The notes under the pieces are model-generated. The model worked only from the letters and a program-made list of their open reading frames with translations. It was not told the origin of the DNA and ran no database searches. Positions 8,082-14,927 of a stretch of DNA of 35,384 nt are shown here, piece by piece. Every line of letters begins with the position of its first letter. The stretch's first letter is position 1. The translations under genes were made by a program, and so were the position numbers. This DNA comes from CAKUFA01 sp963646285 (GTDB taxonomy: Bacteria; Bacillota; Clostridia; Christensenellales; Aristaeellaceae). The stretch is taken from the NCBI GenBank assembly GCA_963646285.1, contig CAVIWF010000025.1:1-35384 (forward strand), in the 5' to 3' direction.

Positions 8082-9176
8082 ATGGCAACCCTGACCCCTG
8101 AAGAGGCAGTGATTTTGATTCCCTCACTGGAACCGGACGAGCGTCTGCCTGTCTATGTGGGCAAGCTGCTGGAAAGAGGGTTCCGGCAGGTTGTGGTGGT
8201 GGATGACGGATCCTCCCAAGCAACCCAGCCTATCTTTGATCGACTGTCCGGCATACACGGCTGCCAGGTGCTTCACCACGATGTGAACCATGGCAAGGGC
8301 GTGGCACTGAAAACGGGCTATCGCTGGATTCAGGACAACTGCCCTGATTGCTGCGGCGTAATTACGGCCGATTCGGATGGTCAGCACACGGTGGAAGACT
8401 GCTGGAAGCTGGCAGTGAAGCTGTGCGAAGGGGATCGCCGGGCACTGTATCTGGGCAGCCGTGACTTTTCCCTGCCCAACGTGCCCCCTCGCTCCCGGTA
8501 CGGCAACCGCACCACCAGCGTGATTTTCCGCCTGCTGTACGGGCAGTGGCTGCCGGATACCCAAACGGGGCTCCGTGCTTTCCCAAGGGAAGATCTTTCC
8601 TTCATGCTGAATGTGGAGGGCGAGCGGTATGAGTACGAAATGAAGGTGCTCATTGCCTGCGCCCGGGAAGGCATTCCCATGATTCCTGTGACCATTGAAA
8701 CCATTTATGAAAATGACAATGCCGGTTCCCACTTTCATCCCATTCGGGACAGCTACCGGATTTATAAGGTGATTCTGGGCAGCTTTGTGAAGTTCATGGG
8801 CACCAGCCTGCTGTGCGTGCTGATTGACCAGGGACTGGCGTGGGTCTTCCGGGATGTGATTCTGCAAGGCATTGCGGATATTGACCACGATGGCATCATT
8901 TGGGGAAGCGGCCTGCTTGCCCGGCTGATTTCCTCGGTGGTGAACTTTTCCCTGAACCGCTCCTTTGTGTTTAAGCTGAAGGGCAGCACCAAAACTGCCG
9001 TGTGGCGGTATGCCCTGCTGTGTGTGGCGGTCATCTGCATCAGCAATCTGTGCGTGATTCTGCTGGAGAAAATCGGCTGGAACGCCGGTATTGCCAAGAT
9101 GGTCTGCGATACGCTGCTGTATTTTGTGAATTACCAAATTCAGAACCGCTGGGTTTTCAAGGAGGAAGAAGCATGA
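8082..9176 (+). CDS. GT2 glycosyltransferase fused to a GtrA-like membrane domain
   Basis: The N-terminal part (about 1-225) is a GT-A glycosyltransferase with DDGS (41-44), the metal-binding DSD (97-99) and QTGLRAF (161-167). It resembles enzymes that load a sugar onto undecaprenyl phosphate. From about 235 to 362 there are four hydrophobic segments of the GtrA type, a family linked to moving lipid-linked sugars across the membrane. One 364-residue chain could thus make and flip a polyprenyl-phosphate sugar. The start is set at ATG 8082: AAAGG ends 9 nt upstream, whereas ATG 8073 touches it directly. It overlaps the next small gene by 4 nt (ATGA). Sugar and acceptor are unknown. Confidence 0.88.
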   Translation: MATLTPEEAVILIPSLEPDERLPVYVGKLLERGFRQVVVVDDGSSQATQPIFDRLSGIHGCQVLHHDVNHGKGVALKTGYRWIQDNCPDCCGVITADSDGQHTVEDCWKLAVKLCEGDRRALYLGSRDFSLPNVPPRSRYGNRTTSVIFRLLYGQWLPDTQTGLRAFPREDLSFMLNVEGERYEYEMKVLIACAREGIPMIPVTIETIYENDNAGSHFHPIRDSYRIYKVILGSFVKFMGTSLLCVLIDQGLAWVFRDVILQGIADIDHDGIIWGSGLLARLISSVVNFSLNRSFVFKLKGSTKTAVWRYALLCVAVICISNLCVILLEKIGWNAGIAKMVCDTLLYFVNYQIQNRWVFKEEEA

Positions 9177-9343
9177 CCTGCACGGTCAAGAATGTTCTGC
9201 TGACGCTGCTGGCCTTTTTGCTGCTGGGGGCAATGACCTTGGCTGTGCCCCTGGGCAGCCTTACGGAGGATGCACAGCGTGCCTATTTGAATGAAGCCCC
9301 TGCCAATGAAGAAGACGAGTACGCCTTCCTCTTCGGCGACTAA
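9173..9343 (+). CDS. Small membrane or secreted peptide (56 residues)
   Basis: I do not recognise it. The peptide has a hydrophobic segment (about 7-26, rich in Leu) that could be a signal anchor. A short acidic tail ends in NEEDEYAFLFGD. Support for it as a real gene: GGAGGAAG (9161-9168) lies just ahead of the ATG, the start overlaps the preceding stop as ATGA, and it fills the gap to the next gene, which begins 20 bp later. It may be an accessory subunit of the envelope gene run. It is too short for function to be read from sequence. Confidence 0.7.
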   Translation: MTCTVKNVLLTLLAFLLLGAMTLAVPLGSLTEDAQRAYLNEAPANEEDEYAFLFGD

Positions 9344-9363
9344 GGAACAGGAGGAAACAATCG

Positions 9364-10251
9364 ATGCGTAAGTGGATTGCACTGTTGTGCGCCGCCATGA
9401 TGATGGTGCCTGCTGCCCTGGCAGAGGAAACCGAAACCACCACGGCCTTGCCGATGGATTTCTCTGCCGGTCACGTGGCTGACTCGGCTAACTATACGGA
9501 AAGCGGCTATGAGGACGAAACCCTGAGCGTAACCATGGAGCACGTATGGGTGGGCGATGCCCAGTACAACGTGGCCTATGTGAAAATTTCCGACCCCAGC
9601 CAGCTGCGGATCGGCCTTGCTGCTCCCTTCGGCAAGAAGAAGACAAACAAGGTGTCCACCATTGCCAGGGATAACAATGCGGTGGTGGCCATCGGCGGCG
9701 ATTACTTCGCCAATGAAGAAGGCGGCTATGTGGTGCGCATGGGCGAAGTCTACCGCAAGAAGCCCCTGAAGAACCGGGATATGCTGGTAACGGACAGCAA
9801 GGGGAATTTCCACATCCTGAAGAATTCCAATGCGGAGGAGCTGAAGGCTCTTACCGAAGCGGAGGACAGCATTGTGAATGTCTTCAACTTCGGCCCCGCC
9901 CTGGTTATTGACGGCGAACTGCAGGAAATGCCGGAGAAGTATAATTACAATATTACCGGCCGTGAACCTCGCTGCGCCATTGGTCAGATTGGCGAGTTGG
10001 AATACCTGCTGGTGGTGGTGGACGGACGGAATCAGGGCGGTTCCAAGGGCTGCACCTGTGCAGATTTGGCACAGTTCATGTATGACCGTGGCTGCACCCA
10101 GGCTTACAATCTGGACGGCGGCAACAGCGCCCTGATGTACTTCAATGGGGAAAACTACTCCACCAAGAGTGTGGCGGCAGAACGCTCTGTATCCGACATC
10201 ATCTACTTCTCCACGGCCATTGACTTTGGTCTGGACGGAGCGGAGGAGTAA
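9364..10251 (+). CDS. Secreted phosphodiester glycosidase (NAGPA-domain) protein
   Basis: The 295-residue product begins with a signal peptide (1-20, cleavage after ALA). It matches the NAGPA/phosphodiester glycosidase family, named after the mammalian enzyme that removes GlcNAc from a phosphodiester on mannose-6-phosphate. Visible family features are the central AIGGDYF segment (about 102), the NLDGGNSALMYF motif (249-260) and the C-terminal RSVSDIIYF. The LDGG motif is the usual hallmark. ATG 9364 has AGGAGG 9 nt upstream. In bacteria the substrates are mostly unknown; with a polyprenyl-sugar GT2-GtrA upstream, trimming of a glycosyl-phosphate surface polymer is a plausible inference. It lies 2 bp before the next gene. 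Confidence 0.85.
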   Translation: MRKWIALLCAAMMMVPAALAEETETTTALPMDFSAGHVADSANYTESGYEDETLSVTMEHVWVGDAQYNVAYVKISDPSQLRIGLAAPFGKKKTNKVSTIARDNNAVVAIGGDYFANEEGGYVVRMGEVYRKKPLKNRDMLVTDSKGNFHILKNSNAEELKALTEAEDSIVNVFNFGPALVIDGELQEMPEKYNYNITGREPRCAIGQIGELEYLLVVVDGRNQGGSKGCTCADLAQFMYDRGCTQAYNLDGGNSALMYFNGENYSTKSVAAERSVSDIIYFSTAIDFGLDGAEE

Positions 10252-10253
10252 GC

Positions 10254-11228
10254 ATGAGCGACACGCTGTTTCTTTTCGGCTCTGTGCCGCTGACCGGCTT
10301 TGGCTGCATGATGGGTCTTGCCCTGCTGGCGGTGCTTTTGTGCGCTGCGCCTGTAGCCCGGCTTCGGCGCATGCATTACGGCGCCTTCATCCGTCTGGTG
10401 GTGGTGTGCATCCCCATGGGGTGGCTCGTTTCCCGGCTGGTGTACGTGCTGGCTAACTGCACCTATTACCTGACGACCCTGTCCAATCCCGTACTGGCCC
10501 TTCGCTTCTGGGATGGCGGCTATTCTGTCTCCGGTGCCATGCTGGGCTTGTGGCTGGGGGCTGTCGTGGCTGCCAAATGGGCGCATACGGATACCGCCGA
10601 CATGCTGGATGCCATCAGCTATGGCATGCCTTTGGGGCTTGTGATTGAGCGGCTCAGCGAAAGCGGCACCGGCATGGGGCTGGGGCGAGCCATCAGCTAT
10701 GACTGGCTGACCTTCCTTGGCATTGATGATGGCATGGGGGATTTGGTGCACCCTGTTTACCACTATGAGGCAGTGGTTGCCGCTGTCCTTTTTGCCGTGC
10801 TGACGGTGATGCTCCTTCGCCGCCGTGACCGACTGCCCAAGGGGGATTTGACCCTTGTGTTCATGAGCCTGTACGGCGCAACTCAGGCGCTTCTGGAAAG
10901 CCTGCGGAACGATGGGCACATGGTCGTGCATTTCGTGCGTATTCAGCAGTGCCTGTTCCTGATCTTTGCACTGGTTGCCTTTGGTATCTATCTGCACCGC
11001 TGCGTGGGCAAGGGCTGCATGAAAAAAAGCCAGCAGCTGCTGTGCTGGCTGATGGTCATTGTCTGTGTGGGCGTTTGTGCTGTGATGGAATTCCGGGTGG
11101 ATCGGGGTACGCTAAAGTGGCTGTACTATACGGTGATGCTCCTGTGTCTGGGGGTCATGACTGGGATGACCTTCCGCTTTCGGCATCTGTCTCAGCGGTG
11201 GCACGGCAGCACCCCTCATTGCTCTTAA
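10254..11228 (+). CDS. Divergent Lgt-like (prolipoprotein diacylglyceryl transferase family) membrane protein
   Basis: The 324-residue protein has about seven membrane helices and the outline of Lgt: FWDGGYSVSGAMLG (85-98), an arginine where the GR-G-F motif should be (R133, in VIERLSESG), HPVYHYE (166-172) and ESLRND (215-220). Lgt attaches diacylglycerol from phosphatidylglycerol to the lipobox cysteine of prelipoproteins. The usual histidine before GG is Asp-Gly-Gly here, and the signature around R133 is degenerate, so the real donor or acceptor may differ. A C-terminal extension adds two helices. It is the last gene of the envelope run; its final 74 bp overlap the convergent GNAT gene. 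Confidence 0.75.
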   Translation: MSDTLFLFGSVPLTGFGCMMGLALLAVLLCAAPVARLRRMHYGAFIRLVVVCIPMGWLVSRLVYVLANCTYYLTTLSNPVLALRFWDGGYSVSGAMLGLWLGAVVAAKWAHTDTADMLDAISYGMPLGLVIERLSESGTGMGLGRAISYDWLTFLGIDDGMGDLVHPVYHYEAVVAAVLFAVLTVMLLRRRDRLPKGDLTLVFMSLYGATQALLESLRNDGHMVVHFVRIQQCLFLIFALVAFGIYLHRCVGKGCMKKSQQLLCWLMVIVCVGVCAVMEFRVDRGTLKWLYYTVMLLCLGVMTGMTFRFRHLSQRWHGSTPHCS

Positions 11229-11664
11229 CCGATGCGCACTGTGTGCATCCCTGGCAGTGATCGAGGCGGAGTGCTTCGCCCATGAGCAGCATCTGCTGCA
11301 TGCCTTGGGCATCCGTGCATTCCTGCTGAAAACCCAAACGTGTAAAGAAGCCCATTGTTTCATCAGGGGACTTGGTGCGGATGAACCTTGCAGCATGGGT
11401 CTGAGCCTTAAACAGGATCAGACGCAGGGTTAAATCCCCAAGCCCCTTGCCACGGAAGGCGGGCAGCACGGCCACATCCCCCAGCCAGAAAGCCCCATCC
11501 TGCCACCACAGCCGTCCCGTGGCGGCGGGCTGCTGATTGTGCCATACCAGCACATTCCAGCTGATTGCGTCCAGTGCATCCACGCCCCGGTGAAAAACTG
11601 CCTTGCGGATAGATTCCGCATCCGGGAAGGGCGCACCCGGGGGAAACCACTTGCCTTCAACCAT
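11155..11664 (-). CDS. GNAT-family N-acetyltransferase
   Basis: The 169-residue product has a compact GNAT fold. VAVLPAFRGKGLGDLTLRLIL (64-84) holds the acetyl-CoA pyrophosphate loop RGKGLG (71-76), and FFTRLGFQQE near the end is the usual last strand. The reverse-strand ATG at 11664 has GAGGTG about 6 nt upstream; the frame stays open beyond, but without a start signal. The substrate is unknown. After the domain comes a cysteine-rich tail (HCQGCTQCAS...CC) encoded in the stretch that overlaps the convergent Lgt-like gene, so the tail may be a by-product of stop-codon loss. It is divergent from the DUF896 gene with only 30 bp between starts. Confidence 0.88.
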   Translation of the reverse strand: MVEGKWFPPGAPFPDAESIRKAVFHRGVDALDAISWNVLVWHNQQPAATGRLWWQDGAFWLGDVAVLPAFRGKGLGDLTLRLILFKAQTHAARFIRTKSPDETMGFFTRLGFQQECTDAQGMQQMLLMGEALRLDHCQGCTQCASVKSNEGCCRATAETDAESGRSSQS

Positions 11665-11694
11665 TACGATCACCTCGCTGTAAAGGAGACTACC

Positions 11695-11919
11695 ATGGAA
11701 CACGAAAAAATATTGCGCATTAACGAGCTTGCTGCCAAAAAGAAAACCCCGGAAGGGCTGACCCCGGAAGAGATGGCGGAACAGGCACAGCTCCGGCAGG
11801 AGTACCTGCGGGATTTCCGCAAAGGCATGGAAGCCATGTTGCAGGGGGTAAAGCTCAAGCGGCCTGACGGCACCCTGGAACCCCTGCGGAAGAAAGACGA
11901 AACAAACCCCATTAACTAA
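11695..11919 (+). CDS. DUF896 (UPF0291/YnzC-family) protein
   Basis: This 74-residue, highly charged helical protein carries the family pattern: INELAAKKKTPEGLTPEE, then QLRQEYLRDFRKG, then a short C-terminal segment with LKRPDGT. YnzC of Bacillus subtilis is a small helical-hairpin protein of unknown biochemical role encoded near SOS genes. ATG 11695 has AAGGAG 6 nt upstream. No promoter is evident in the 30 bp to the divergent GNAT start, so transcription must begin inside the GNAT gene. Confidence 0.92.
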   Translation: MEHEKILRINELAAKKKTPEGLTPEEMAEQAQLRQEYLRDFRKGMEAMLQGVKLKRPDGTLEPLRKKDETNPIN

Positions 11920-11972
11920 TAGTATACCCTGTATGGCGATGAAAGTCAAAGAAAAAACTTTGGCCAAAAACC

Positions 11973-12001
11973 TTGCCAAATTGGCTATCTTTATGTATAA
12001 T
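11973..12001 (+). promoter_or_regulatory. Promoter of the DUF1292 gene
   Basis: -35 TTGCCA (11973-11978), a 17-nt spacer and a perfect -10 TATAAT (11996-12001). The predicted transcript has a leader of about 170 nt. Confidence 0.83.
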
Positions 12002-12048
12002 AAAGACGGGCAAAGGGAAAGAAAGAAGAAGTAAGCGACAAAGGCAGC

Positions 12049-12133
12049 CACGACCCAGACCGGGATCCTTCCCCTTCGGATCGTAGGATCGTTCCCTCGC
12101 CAGTGCACCGTCGGCTTTCAGGTCTGCGCCGTG
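12049..12133 (+). other. Structured 5' leader RNA of the DUF1292 gene
   Basis: Within the long untranslated leader, CACG-x-C-x-CAGACC (12049-12061) pairs with GGTCTG-x-G-x-CGTG (12121-12133), closing a domain of about 85 nt. Inside it GGGATCCT (12062-12069) pairs with AGGAT...CCC (12085-12096, 4-nt bulge). No terminator follows inside the leader. I cannot assign it to a known riboswitch or to 6S RNA. It could act on translation of the downstream gene or simply stabilise the mRNA. Confidence 0.45.
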
Positions 12134-12178
12134 CCAATAGGTCTGCCGGATGGATCGCGTAAAGAAAGGGTGATTCCG

Positions 12179-12568
12179 TTGTACGAAGATGAAGAGCAGG
12201 ATGATCTGATCACCGGCGTTGATGAGGACGGTAATGAGGTCGCACTTCAGGTTCTGGATTATTTCTTCTACAATGGCGAAGAATATGCTGTATTGACGGA
12301 TGTTGTGGAAGATGATTGCGACTGCGCCGAGTGTGAGGATGAGCACGAACACGAGCATGAGCATGGTTGTGCATGCGGCTGCGGATGCAACGACGAAGAG
12401 CAGGAAGGCATTGACTGCTACATCGCCAAGGTTGTGACTTCCAAGGACGAAAACGGCGAAGAGTACGATGAGTTCCTGCCCGTCGAGGATGAGGCGCTGG
12501 CTGCCAAGCTGATTGAGGTCGCCACCACCAAGCTCAACGAAGAAGACGAGGCTGACGACGAGGAGTAA
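12179..12568 (+). CDS. DUF1292 protein with Cys/His-rich insert
   Basis: The ends of the 129-residue product match the small acidic DUF1292 family: LITGVDEDGNEVALQVLDYF, then YNGEEYAVL at the front, and YIAKVV plus a FLPVEDEA-type end. Between them residues 47-70 form an insert with seven Cys (47, 49, 52, 64, 66, 68, 70) and four His (56, 58, 60, 62), spaced as CxC, HEHEHEH and CACGCGC. This strongly suggests soft-metal (Zn, Cu or Ni) binding. The family function is unknown. The start is taken as TTG 12179, 8 nt after AAAGGG; GTG 12170 touches that site and is less likely. A strong terminator follows, so the gene is monocistronic. Confidence 0.85.
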   Translation: MYEDEEQDDLITGVDEDGNEVALQVLDYFFYNGEEYAVLTDVVEDDCDCAECEDEHEHEHEHGCACGCGCNDEEQEGIDCYIAKVVTSKDENGEEYDEFLPVEDEALAAKLIEVATTKLNEEDEADDEE

Positions 12569-12602
12569 TGAACTCCCACCTTATCTCACAAGTAAATACC
12601 GG

Positions 12603-12633
12603 CCGTGGCTGTGGATTGCAGCCACGGTTTTTT
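12603..12633 (+). terminator. Intrinsic terminator of the DUF1292 gene
   Basis: A perfect 9-bp stem CCGTGGCTG/CAGCCACGG with a 7-nt loop is followed by six T residues. Confidence 0.95.
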
Positions 12634-12658
12634 GATGCAGAAACGAGTTTCCAAAACC

Positions 12659-12688
12659 TTGACAATCCCCGGCGAATCAAGGTATAAT
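12659..12688 (+). promoter_or_regulatory. Promoter of the T-box/metG transcript
   Basis: A perfect -35 TTGACA (12659-12664), an 18-nt spacer and a perfect -10 TATAAT (12683-12688), directly ahead of the T-box leader. Confidence 0.9.
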
Positions 12689-12694
12689 GCCATG

Positions 12695-12914
12695 TACAGG
12701 CAATGAAGGAATGAGTACCAGGCAGGATGCGCCAAGAGAGCTGCAGCAGGTGGGAAGCAGCCGCAGAGTGTTTGGGAACATGGCTCCGGAGCTTTGAGGC
12801 TGAAGGAAAGTAGGCTGCAACGGGTCGCGCCGTTATCCGCAGGAAAAGTGATAAATCAGGGTGGCAACGCGGATTCAGTCCGCCCCTCGGAACGACCGAT
12901 GGGGCGGACTTTTT
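12695..12914 (+). promoter_or_regulatory. T-box riboswitch controlling metG (probable ATG specifier)
   Basis: The leader has the standard T-box order. Stem I shows a GA-rich lower part and AGTA (about 12714-12717), the AGAGAG and GGTGGGAA distal-loop elements (about 12735-12756), and GAAC-ATG-GC with the specifier ATG at 12780-12782. A small stem AACGG/CCGTT (12819-12834) follows. The T-box sequence is AGGGTGGCAACGCGG (12858-12872). The terminator AGTCCGCCCC/GGGGCGGACT (12877-12886 with 12901-12910) ends in a T-run. Uncharged tRNA-Met should favour the antiterminator and allow metG expression. Oddity: the TGGC base meant to pair with tRNA position 73 is C, whereas tRNA-Met normally has A73. 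Confidence 0.92.
12877..12914 (+). terminator. T-box regulated terminator
   Basis: A perfect 10-bp GC-rich stem extended by TCGG/CCGA and followed by a T-run. It competes with the antiterminator formed by the T-box sequence at 12858-12872. Confidence 0.93.
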
Positions 12915-12938
12915 ACATGCAAGGAGGAGACAAATATC

Positions 12939-14927
12939 ATGTGTGAACATTGCGGTGAGAAGAAGACCTTTTACATCACCACGCCCATCTATTATCCCAG
13001 CGATAACCTGCACATCGGCCATGCATACTGCTCCACGGCAGCTGACTCCATGGCTCGCTTCAAGCGGATGACCGGCTATGATACGTATTTCCTGACGGGT
13101 ACGGATGAGCACGGCCAGAAGATTGAGCGCAAGGCGAAGGATAAGGGCGTGACTCCCCAGGCTTATGTGGACAACATCGTGTCCGGCATTAAGGACCTGT
13201 GGAAGCTGATGGACATCAGCTATGATGATTTCATCCGCACCACGGATGAGCGCCATGTGAAGAGTGTGCAGAAGATCTTCAAGCAGCTGTACGATCAGGG
13301 GGACATTTATAAGGGGGAGTACGAAGGCTGGTACTGCACCCCCTGCGAGTCTTTCTGGACGGAGCTGCAGCTCAAGGACGGAAAATGCCCGGACTGTGGA
13401 CGGCCTGTGGAAAAGACTCGGGAAGAAAGCTACTTCTTTAAGCTGAATAAATATCAGGATTGGCTGATTCAGTATATCAACGATCATCCGGAGTTCATTC
13501 AGCCTGCCAGCCGTGCCAACGAAATGATCAATAATTTTCTCAAGCCCGGCCTGAATGACCTGTGCGTCAGCCGTACCTCCATCAAGTGGGGCATTCCGGT
13601 GGACTTTGACCCCAAGCACACGGTATATGTGTGGCTGGATGCGCTGACCAACTACATTACGGCACTGGGCTACGGCAGTGAGGATCAGCACCTGTTTGAC
13701 AAGTACTGGCCGGCAGATGTGCATCTGGTGGGCAAGGAAATTGTCCGCTTCCACACCATCATTTGGCCGATTATGCTCCATGCCCTGGGTCTGCCCCTGC
13801 CGAAGCAGGTGTTTGGCCATGGCTGGCTCGTGATTGACGGCAAGAAGATGGGCAAGTCCGTGGGTAACGTGGTGGATCCTGTGGTGCTGTGCAATCGGTA
13901 TTCCTCCGATGCGGTGCGCTATTTCCTGATGCGGGAAATGCCCTTCGGCTCTGACGGCGAGTTTACCCTGAAGTCCATGCTCATGCGGATCAATGCCGAC
14001 TTGGCCAATGACCTGGGCAATCTGGTCAGCCGCACGGTGGCCATGATTGAAAAGTATTTCGGCGGCAAGGTTCCTGCCTATACAGCGCTGGAAGATGTGG
14101 ATCGTGCCCTGTGGACCCTGGCAGAGGAAACGCCGAAGGCTGTGGAAAATCAGGTGAACGCCTTCCAGTTCTCCAACGGCTTGCAGGAAATCTGGAAGCT
14201 GGTTGGGGAGTGCAACAAGTACATTGATGCTACCCAGCCCTGGGTGCTGGGACGCAGCGAAGAGACCAAGCCCCGCCTGCAGACGGTGCTGTATACCCTG
14301 GCTGAGTGCGTCCGTCGGGTGGCTGTGATGATCGGCTTTGTCATGCCCCGCACGCCGGAAAGAATTTTTGCGCAGCTGGGCGTAGAGGATGAAAGCCTGA
14401 AGACATGGCAGTCCCTGACCGAAAAGTTTGACGTGCTGCATGAAGGCATTACCGTGCATAAGGGCGAAGCTCTCTTCCCCCGGCTGGACGTGCAGAAGGA
14501 ACTGGAGCGGGACGCAAAGCCTGCCGAGGAAAAGAAGCCGGAAGCCCCCAAGCAGGAGAAGAAAGCCGAAAAGAAGCATGAAGAGCCGGAGTTCCCGGAG
14601 GAGATCACCATTGATACCTTCTGCCAGAGCAAGATGCAGGTGGGCCGGGTGCTGGAGTGCGTCAAGGTGGAAAAGAGCAAGAAGCTGCTGCAGTTCCGCC
14701 TGTCCTTTGGCAAGGATGGGGAACGTACCATCCTCAGCGGCATTGCCCAGTGGTATAAACCGGAAGACTTGGTGGGCAAGCAGATTGTGGCAGTAACCAA
14801 CCTGAAGCCCCGCAGCATTGCCGGCGTGGAAAGCCATGGCATGATTCTTTCTGCCTTGGACGACAACGGCAACCTGCGCCTGATGAGCGTTGGCGAAGGT
14901 GTGGAGGACGGCGCAATCGTAGGATGA
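12939..14927 (+). CDS. metG: Methionyl-tRNA synthetase
   Basis: MetG charges tRNA-Met with methionine in the cytosol. The 662-residue product has the class I motifs HIGH (25-28) and KMGKS (303-307, a variant of KMSKS). Its zinc knuckle has two CxxC pairs (C133/C136 and C150/C153). An anticodon-binding helical domain follows, then a Lys/Glu/Pro-rich linker (about 520-552) and a C-terminal EMAP/Trbp111-type tRNA-binding domain (about 560-662) that dimerises the enzyme. ATG 12939 has AAGGAGG about 10 nt upstream. Regulation is by the T-box just before it. It overlaps tatD by 4 nt (ATGA), the common metG-tatD order of Firmicutes. Confidence 0.97.
   Translation: MCEHCGEKKTFYITTPIYYPSDNLHIGHAYCSTAADSMARFKRMTGYDTYFLTGTDEHGQKIERKAKDKGVTPQAYVDNIVSGIKDLWKLMDISYDDFIRTTDERHVKSVQKIFKQLYDQGDIYKGEYEGWYCTPCESFWTELQLKDGKCPDCGRPVEKTREESYFFKLNKYQDWLIQYINDHPEFIQPASRANEMINNFLKPGLNDLCVSRTSIKWGIPVDFDPKHTVYVWLDALTNYITALGYGSEDQHLFDKYWPADVHLVGKEIVRFHTIIWPIMLHALGLPLPKQVFGHGWLVIDGKKMGKSVGNVVDPVVLCNRYSSDAVRYFLMREMPFGSDGEFTLKSMLMRINADLANDLGNLVSRTVAMIEKYFGGKVPAYTALEDVDRALWTLAEETPKAVENQVNAFQFSNGLQEIWKLVGECNKYIDATQPWVLGRSEETKPRLQTVLYTLAECVRRVAVMIGFVMPRTPERIFAQLGVEDESLKTWQSLTEKFDVLHEGITVHKGEALFPRLDVQKELERDAKPAEEKKPEAPKQEKKAEKKHEEPEFPEEITIDTFCQSKMQVGRVLECVKVEKSKKLLQFRLSFGKDGERTILSGIAQWYKPEDLVGKQIVAVTNLKPRSIAGVESHGMILSALDDNGNLRLMSVGEGVEDGAIVG

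Noticed and set aside
12002..12178. 6S RNA in the DUF1292 leader
   Set aside because: The 5' purine-rich end has no complementary 3' end to form a closing stem, and there is no terminator before the gene.
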